DNA of 64,000 bases from Burkholderiales bacterium PBB3 (GTDB taxonomy: Bacteria > Pseudomonadota > Gammaproteobacteria > Burkholderiales > Burkholderiaceae_C). A program made the position numbers and the translations under genes. The stretch spans positions 20,993-84,992 of the forward strand of contig NKIK01000017.1 of NCBI GenBank assembly GCA_002256115.1. The letters are read 5' to 3'. Below, piece by piece: positions 59,964 to 64,000 of the stretch. Below the pieces are notes generated by a model. It saw only the letters and a list, made by a program, of their open reading frames with translations, had not been told where the DNA came from and made no database searches. Numbering within the stretch: position 1 is the stretch's first letter; each line of letters opens with the position of its first letter.

Positions 59964-60131
59964 ATGAAGAGACGCACTTGGCTGGTGGGCGATGGCAAGG
60001 GCGTACAAAAAGGGATTCACTTGAAATCGGGCATCAGAGACAACAGGACCAGAGGCAACATACTTCGGCAAGAAGTAATTGACGCCGCGAATGCAGTAGA
60101 AAAATTCTTGCAGCTGGTAGGGAAAAAGTAG
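59964..60131 (+). CDS. Small basic ORF directly upstream of DUF3800 gene
   Basis: A 55-aa frame (from MKRRTWLVGDGKGVQKGIHL) rich in Lys/Arg at the start, with an amphipathic helix at the end (NILRQEVIDAANAVEKFLQL). Its stop codon TAG directly precedes the DUF3800 ATG with no gap, which suggests translational coupling. No known domain and no good ribosome site. It could start slightly upstream at 59931. Plausible but unproven. Confidence 0.45.
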   Translation: MKRRTWLVGDGKGVQKGIHLKSGIRDNRTRGNILRQEVIDAANAVEKFLQLVGKK

Positions 60132-60926
60132 ATGACAGCCAGCTTCACCGCCTACATAGACGAGTCCGGCGACGAGGGCTTTGTTTTCCTGCCGGGTGAA
60201 AAAGGCAGCAGTCGCTGGCTGGTGCTGTCCGCCGTGGTGTTTCGCAAAGCCAAAGACCTGGAGGCCGTGCGCGTGATGCGCGAAGTGCGCACGCTATTGG
60301 GCAAAGACCCGAAGAAGGCGCTGCACTTTCGGGAAATGAAGCATGAACACCGGGTGCCGTATGTGCGGGCGCTGGCCACGGCCCCGATGCGCACGGTGAG
60401 CGTTCTGATTCACAAACCGTCCATCACTGAACCGGAGAAGTTTCAGAACGAGGCGTTTCGTCTGTACCGCTATGCCACCCGCTTGCTCGTGGAGCGGGTG
60501 TCATGGTTGTGCCGGGACACACGCAAAGACAATGAGGGCGACGGTAGTTGTGAACTCATTTTCTCCAACCGCAGCGCCATGTCGTATGAAGACCTGCGCA
60601 ACTACCTATTGCACCTGAAAGACAAGCCTGAAACCGATGCGCGTATTGATTGGAACGCCATCCGGCCCCAGCAGGTGCGCGCTGTCAATCACGACCAGTT
60701 GGCGGGTCTGCAAATGGCGGATGCAGTCGCATCAAGCCTGTTCTTCGCGGTCAATCTGACGCAATACAGTGAGGTGGAAGACCGTTATTTCAGGATGCTG
60801 CGGCCTACGATTTACCGCCACTCTAAAACGGGTGAAATGGGCTACGGTTTGAAGTTTTGGCCGGGCAGCCTGGAGGCGCTGACTGAGAGCATGGCGCACT
60901 TGGTTAGCTTTTCACTGCCAAAGTGA
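60132..60926 (+). CDS. DUF3800 domain protein
   Basis: A 264-aa protein of the DUF3800 family. The N-terminal FTAYIDESGDEGFVFLPGEK carries the conserved DESGD motif, followed by SSRWLVLSAVVF; KKALHFREMKHEHRVPYV and the C-terminal DQLAGLQMADAVASSLFFAV (conserved AD near residue 198) complete an RNase H-like acidic set. DUF3800 proteins are found scattered on phages and in defence-rich loci, but their activity is not established. The 155 bases after it hold no gene. Confidence 0.9.
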   Translation: MTASFTAYIDESGDEGFVFLPGEKGSSRWLVLSAVVFRKAKDLEAVRVMREVRTLLGKDPKKALHFREMKHEHRVPYVRALATAPMRTVSVLIHKPSITEPEKFQNEAFRLYRYATRLLVERVSWLCRDTRKDNEGDGSCELIFSNRSAMSYEDLRNYLLHLKDKPETDARIDWNAIRPQQVRAVNHDQLAGLQMADAVASSLFFAVNLTQYSEVEDRYFRMLRPTIYRHSKTGEMGYGLKFWPGSLEALTESMAHLVSFSLPK

Positions 60927-61081
60927 TGCGAGTTTCGGCAACCAAACGGGCAAAAAAAATGCAGGCCCCAAGTTCGAGTGTCCCACCCATTCGGGCTGCC
61001 AGTGTTGCCACTGGCCTCTACAAACCTTGCGCTTGCCTGCGCAGATGATTTTAGCCAATAAAGTCCACGAGGGGAAACAAA

Positions 61082-61348
61082 ATGGTCAAAAGAGCACAAG
61101 TCGCCGAGCCGGAAAACCACATCGCCGTCTTTCAAGAAGTCAGCATCCGCCGCGTTTGGCACAACGAGGAGTGGTGGTTTTCCGTGGTGAATGTTTGTGC
61201 CATTCTCACTGCGAGCCCGGATGCCGGTGCGTACTGGCGCAAACTTAAACAGCGGCTCAATGCCGAGGGCGGCCAACCCGTGACGTTTTGTCACGGGTTG
61301 AAATTGCAGGCCCCAGACGGCAAGCTGAGCAGTCGTACCAGAGCGTGA
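61082..61348 (+). pseudogene. Truncated BRO-N/DinD-like protein
   Basis: An 88-aa frame with a good ribosome site (GAGGGGAAA). VFQEVSIRRVWHNEEWWFSV and VCAILTASPDAGAYWRKLKQ match the start of BRO-N/antirepressor proteins (as in phage antirepressors and DinD), and LQAPDGKL is where the domain's second half should continue. It stops ten residues later in unrelated sequence (SSRTRA) and repeat copy J follows 23 bases on. About two thirds of a normal protein is lost. A 3' deletion is likely. Confidence 0.72.
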
Positions 61349-61371
61349 TTCAACCAATCTCATCAGATTAT

Positions 61372-61429
61372 TGCTACATGTTTGATAGCTGCTCCCGCAC
61401 TATCCACGGCCTAAACGGCCGATTTGCCA
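61372..61429 (+). repeat. Dispersed repeat, copy J
   Basis: TGCTACATGTTTGATAGC, core GCTCCCGCACTATCCACGG, CCTAAACGGCCGATTTGCC. Follows the truncated BRO-N gene and precedes the hydrolase gene. Confidence 0.86.
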
Positions 61430-61458
61430 CTAAATCCCTGTTTTGAGCGAGTTCGACC

Positions 61459-62280
61459 ATGATCCTCACTGTCCACAACGCCAGCACCTACTGCTACACC
61501 GGCGGCAAGCCCTTTGATGCGGCCAAGCCCACCGTCGTATTCATCCACGGCGTGCTCAATGACCACAGCGTCTGGATTCTGCAAAGCCGCTACCTGGCAC
61601 ACCACGGCTACAACGTGCTGGCGGTGGACCTGCCCGGCCACTGCCGCAGCGCGGGCGATGCGCCATCCACAGTAGAAGAAGCCGCCGATTTCATAGCCGG
61701 TTTGCTGGACGCCGCGGGTGTGCAAAAGGCCGCACTGGTGGGCCACAGTTGGGGATCACTCATTGCGCTGGAGGCTGCTGGCCGCTTGGGCGAACGCATC
61801 AGCCGCCTGGTGCTGGTGGGCACGGCCTACCCGATGAAGGTATCGCCGGTGCTGCTAGAAACCTCGTTGAACGCACCCGAAAAAGCCCTGCACATGATCA
61901 ATGTGTTTTCACGCAGCACGCTGGCCGCGCCGCCATCCGCCTTAGGGCCTGGCACCTGGGTGTTTGGCAGCAACCTGGCCCTCGGCCGCCGCGTGCTGGC
62001 CAGCAACACGGCGGTGAACGTATTCCACCGCGGCTTTGCCGCCTGCGATAGCTATGCCCATGGCGCGGAGGCCATGGCTTTAGTGAAGTGCCCCGTGCTC
62101 TTCTTGCTGGGTCAACAAGACCAGATGACGGTGCCAAAGAGCGCCCAAAGTCTGGTGGCTGCGGCCCACGCGGCCGGTGTGGTGCACCAAGTTACCTATG
62201 TGCCGGTGGGCCACCACCAAATGACCGAGGCCCCCGAGGAAACGCTGGCGGCTATCAAGGGGTTTCTACAGGAAGCGTGA
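61459..62280 (+). CDS. Cytoplasmic alpha/beta hydrolase
   Basis: A 273-aa alpha/beta hydrolase without signal peptide. KPTVVFIHGVLNDHSVWILQ carries the oxyanion HG, AVDLPGHCRSAGDAPSTVEE follows, nucleophile elbow VGHSWGSLIALEAAGR near residue 97, Asp in LLGQQDQMTVPKSAQ and His in VPVGHHQMTEAPEETLAAIK. This is the MhpC/BioH-like class, substrate unknown. It ends 53 bases before the toxin-antitoxin pair on the same strand. Confidence 0.91.
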   Translation: MILTVHNASTYCYTGGKPFDAAKPTVVFIHGVLNDHSVWILQSRYLAHHGYNVLAVDLPGHCRSAGDAPSTVEEAADFIAGLLDAAGVQKAALVGHSWGSLIALEAAGRLGERISRLVLVGTAYPMKVSPVLLETSLNAPEKALHMINVFSRSTLAAPPSALGPGTWVFGSNLALGRRVLASNTAVNVFHRGFAACDSYAHGAEAMALVKCPVLFLLGQQDQMTVPKSAQSLVAAAHAAGVVHQVTYVPVGHHQMTEAPEETLAAIKGFLQEA

Positions 62281-62307
62281 TCGTCGCATCGAACATTACA
62301 ATATACA

Positions 62308-62323
62308 TTAACAAATACGTTAA
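62308..62323. promoter_or_regulatory. Candidate operator of the toxin-antitoxin pair
   Basis: TTAAC-AAATAC-GTTAA, a 16-base inverted repeat, lies 10 bases before the antitoxin ATG and overlaps the Shine-Dalgarno region (TAAGGA). Antitoxins of the Phd/YefM class usually bind palindromes here. Confidence 0.5.
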
Positions 62324-62333
62324 GGATTACAGT

Positions 62334-62615
62334 ATGGCTTTGCGTGCCAGTGACATCATTCCCATCAGCGAGGCCCGCGCCCGCCTCACCGAATTGGCGG
62401 AAGACGTGGTGGGAACGGGGTCCGAAAAAGTACTCACCAAGAACGGCTCCAGCTATGTGGCATTGGTGGATGCCAAAAAGCTCGACTACTACCACGCGCT
62501 GGAGCGTGAACACGCGGGCCTGGTGCTGTTGACCGAAGCAGAAACCGCCCTCGGCCAAGTGATCGCGGGACAGCGTATTTCGTCAACTGAGCTTGATCAA
62601 TTGCTTGCCGACTGA
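62334..62615 (+). CDS. Phd/YefM-like antitoxin
   Basis: A 93-aa protein. The N-terminal DNA-binding part MALRASDIIPISEARARLTE followed by LAEDV is typical of Phd/YefM, and LTKNGSSYVALVDAKKLDYY matches the next strand. The C-terminal tail (ALGQVIAGQRISSTELDQLL) would thread into the toxin. ATG 62334 with AAGGA 9 bases upstream; the longer frame runs antisense-free through the hydrolase end and is not needed. Stop shares one base with the next gene (TGATG). Confidence 0.85.
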   Translation: MALRASDIIPISEARARLTELAEDVVGTGSEKVLTKNGSSYVALVDAKKLDYYHALEREHAGLVLLTEAETALGQVIAGQRISSTELDQLLAD

Positions 62616-62998
62616 TGCAGCGGCCGGTGAATGCGCAAGTTAGCGCGGCCCCCAACTTTGCGACCAGTCTGCAGGCCGTGCATGCTTTTATGGTGGCGCA
62701 AGATGCTGTCAGCGCCCCGGCGCGGCTAAGCCAGCTCAAACGCGATTTGCGCGATATGAAAACACTGTTGGCCTGGTCCCCCGCCAGCGGCCGCCCCGCG
62801 CGTTTCTTGCGCCCGATCTCGGCGCAGGCCAGCTTGCGTCTGGCCGCAGTGCAGCAAATGGCGCAATCTGCGGGCTTGCCGCAGTTGCGCGAATACGTGA
62901 TCGGATCGCACCTTGTTCTCTACGCCCATTCAGACACCGAGGTTGTGCTGCTATCGCTCAAGCACTACCGGCAGCTCACCTACAACGCGTACCAATGA
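62615..62998 (+). CDS. RelE/ParE-like toxin
   Basis: A 127-aa protein whose C-terminus (REYVIGSHLVLYAHSDTEVV followed by LLSLKHYRQLTY) has the RelE/ParE ending with Tyr/His/Arg. The middle RFLRPISAQASLRLAAVQQ is less typical and the N-terminal 40 residues are not recognised, so it is longer than most RelE (about 90-100 aa). Coupled to the antitoxin by a one-base overlap, which is the strongest evidence. Target (mRNA or gyrase) cannot be told. Confidence 0.72.
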   Translation: MQRPVNAQVSAAPNFATSLQAVHAFMVAQDAVSAPARLSQLKRDLRDMKTLLAWSPASGRPARFLRPISAQASLRLAAVQQMAQSAGLPQLREYVIGSHLVLYAHSDTEVVLLSLKHYRQLTYNAYQ

Positions 62999-63043
62999 GC
63001 ACGCTTAGGCCTAAACTTCAAACATCCCAACCCACGAGCCCCC

Positions 63044-63376
63044 ATGACGACAACTCCATCCGCCCCCGTTGACCCGCGCAGCTTTCAAAGCTTTGCCGAG
63101 TTCTACCCTTTTTACCTGACCGAACATTCGAACGTGACCTGCAGGCGCTTGCACTTTCTGGGCTCCAGCCTGGCGCTGTCTTGCGTGGCGTTGACGGTAG
63201 TAACAGGGCAATGGGGCTTCATTCCGCTAGGCCTGCTGTTCGGCTACGGCTGCGCATGGATCGGTCACTTTGTGTTTGAGAAGAACAAACCCGCATCCTT
63301 CAAGCGCCCGCTGTACAGCTTTATGGGGGACTGGGTGATGTACAAGGACATCTTGATTGGGAAGGTGAAGTTGTAG
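63044..63376 (+). CDS. DUF962 (Mpo1-like) membrane protein
   Basis: A 110-aa protein of the Mpo1/YGL010w family. FAEFYPFYLTEHSNVTCRRL carries the conserved H near residue 28, HFLGSSLALSCVALTVVTGQ the first membrane pair, and GYGCAWIGHFVFEKNKPASF the conserved HFxxEKNKPAxF motif. Yeast Mpo1 is an Fe2+-dependent dioxygenase of phytosphingosine degradation; bacterial copies are not characterized. Two to three membrane helices. Monocistronic. Confidence 0.92.
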   Translation: MTTTPSAPVDPRSFQSFAEFYPFYLTEHSNVTCRRLHFLGSSLALSCVALTVVTGQWGFIPLGLLFGYGCAWIGHFVFEKNKPASFKRPLYSFMGDWVMYKDILIGKVKL

Positions 63377-64000
63377 GTTTCAGGATTCTGGACGGGATTG
63401 CGGTGGACGATCGCATTGCAAAACAAATTGTTTGCGTTCAGAGCAGCGAACTGCTTTCCATTGATCCCGTGAAATGCGAATCGTGGTGGCTAAATGCGGA
63501 TACTACGATGTCTGCGATGCGGGCGTAACCAGTCGTAGGATTTTTGGCTGTGGACGACTCGTAAAGACGCAAAGCGGATGCAGAGATTCACGAACTGGTC
63601 GCTCCATTGCTGACGTTGCCACTCGCTCGTATCAGCACGTGGACCGCCCCAGTGGGATGACTGTGACGCGCAGGTGGGCGAGGGTGTCGGGATCGAGCCG
63701 GACTGGGATCTGGCAGCGCAAGCGGCACCCGACTTTGAGGTCGATCAGCGCATCAACTGGTGACCGGGGAAAACGGTGACTCAGACTCGCTGGCGGGTAG
63801 CGGTGCGCCCGACATACCCGGCGCACCCCTAATCCGAATGGCACTTACTTTGGCCCCCAATCGTGGCCATGCTGCTTGATTTTCCTTCGAGCATGGGCAC
63901 GCGAGACCTTTAACCATGGGTAGGGTTTGGGCCGTCGCTTTCGCATTCGCGGCTCCATACGTCCTGATCGATTGCCCACCCTGCACTGTGCGATCAATAT
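63377..64000. other. Terminal segment without a supported gene
   Basis: About 620 bases to the window end. Frames on both strands (for example 63474-63779 + and 63753-63986 -) lack recognisable domains, ribosome sites or typical codon use. It may be decayed coding or mobile DNA, since GC composition stays high and uneven. Nothing else seen. Confidence 0.5.

Noticed and set aside
63474..63986. Open frames on both strands in the last 620 bases
   Set aside because: Arg/Ser/Thr-rich composition, no recognisable motif and no ribosome site; neither frame is supported, and the region is recorded as without a gene.

Overview
The window is bacterial chromosome of high GC content, with dense coding, ATGA/TGATG overlaps inside operons and many long antisense shadow ORFs. 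Gene content suggests a member of the Burkholderiales, probably Comamonadaceae (Rhodoferax-like): MNIO/DUF2063 metallophore genes next to an NrsF-controlled ECF sigma factor, glgP-glgB-malQ, KefB/YbaL-type antiporter, a lysine/alanine-rich H1-like protein, and a family of intergenic repeats of the kind seen in that family. This placement is inference from gene content and repeat style, not from a marker gene. No rRNA, tRNA or CRISPR array was seen.

Layout. 1-6805 (+): nucleotide-sugar operon for surface polysaccharide, rmlB (cut by the window start), rmlD, rmlA, rmlC, galE, a hexose-1-P nucleotidyltransferase and manC. 6812-14654: extracytoplasmic alpha-glucan breakdown, with an esterase, GH31 and GH13 amylase on the minus strand, divergent from a pullulanase. 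14667-18475: aldo/keto reductase, a VOC protein, hipBA plus a third gene. 18605-22328 (-): an operon joining a NitT/TauT-type ABC importer to a Sco protein and a membrane-anchored cupredoxin-like protein. 22378-25194 (-): PAS-GGDEF-EAL protein. 25267-31210 (-): malQ, glgB, glgP. The same palindrome, GTAGT-N3-ACTAC, lies upstream of the amylase, pulA and glgP, so the two glucan loci look like one regulon whose regulator is outside the window.

31529-35527 is a complete stress/copper-type bufferin locus: nrsF and sigF (-) divergent from doxX, a six-cysteine bufferin precursor and a single gene fusing the MNIO modifying enzyme to its DUF2063 partner. The divergent intergenic region carries two back-to-back matches to the SigF promoter (GTAACC-N16-CGAA), one for each direction. 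This is the most complete small system in the window.

35683-49572 is mixed: H1-like protein, VOC, two alpha/beta hydrolases, a stand-alone Shedu (SduA) anti-phage nuclease, a FliD-like orphan, a paired PH-domain membrane module, a diguanylate cyclase, an MFS remnant, a degenerate HD-GYP/LuxR protein, and a CPA2 antiporter with an HTH gene. 49860-59622 is mostly housekeeping: M13 peptidase, aroQ, aroC, a wax-ester synthase/DGAT bracketed by an inverted pair of palindromic elements, a cytochrome b561-yceI-yceI operon, a CBS protein and metY. 59964-63376 holds small accessory genes: a DUF3800 protein with a small upstream ORF, a truncated BRO-N gene, a Phd/RelE-like toxin-antitoxin pair and a DUF962 protein. 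The last 620 bases have no gene I can support.

Two repeat families thread through the window. Ten copies (plus one divergent partial) of a roughly 55-bp repeat with core GCTCCCGCACTATCCACGG sit mostly in gene ends, and in three cases supply the last codons of a protein. Three copies of a roughly 95-bp foldback element have conserved inner sequence and outer arms that differ in sequence but remain complementary.
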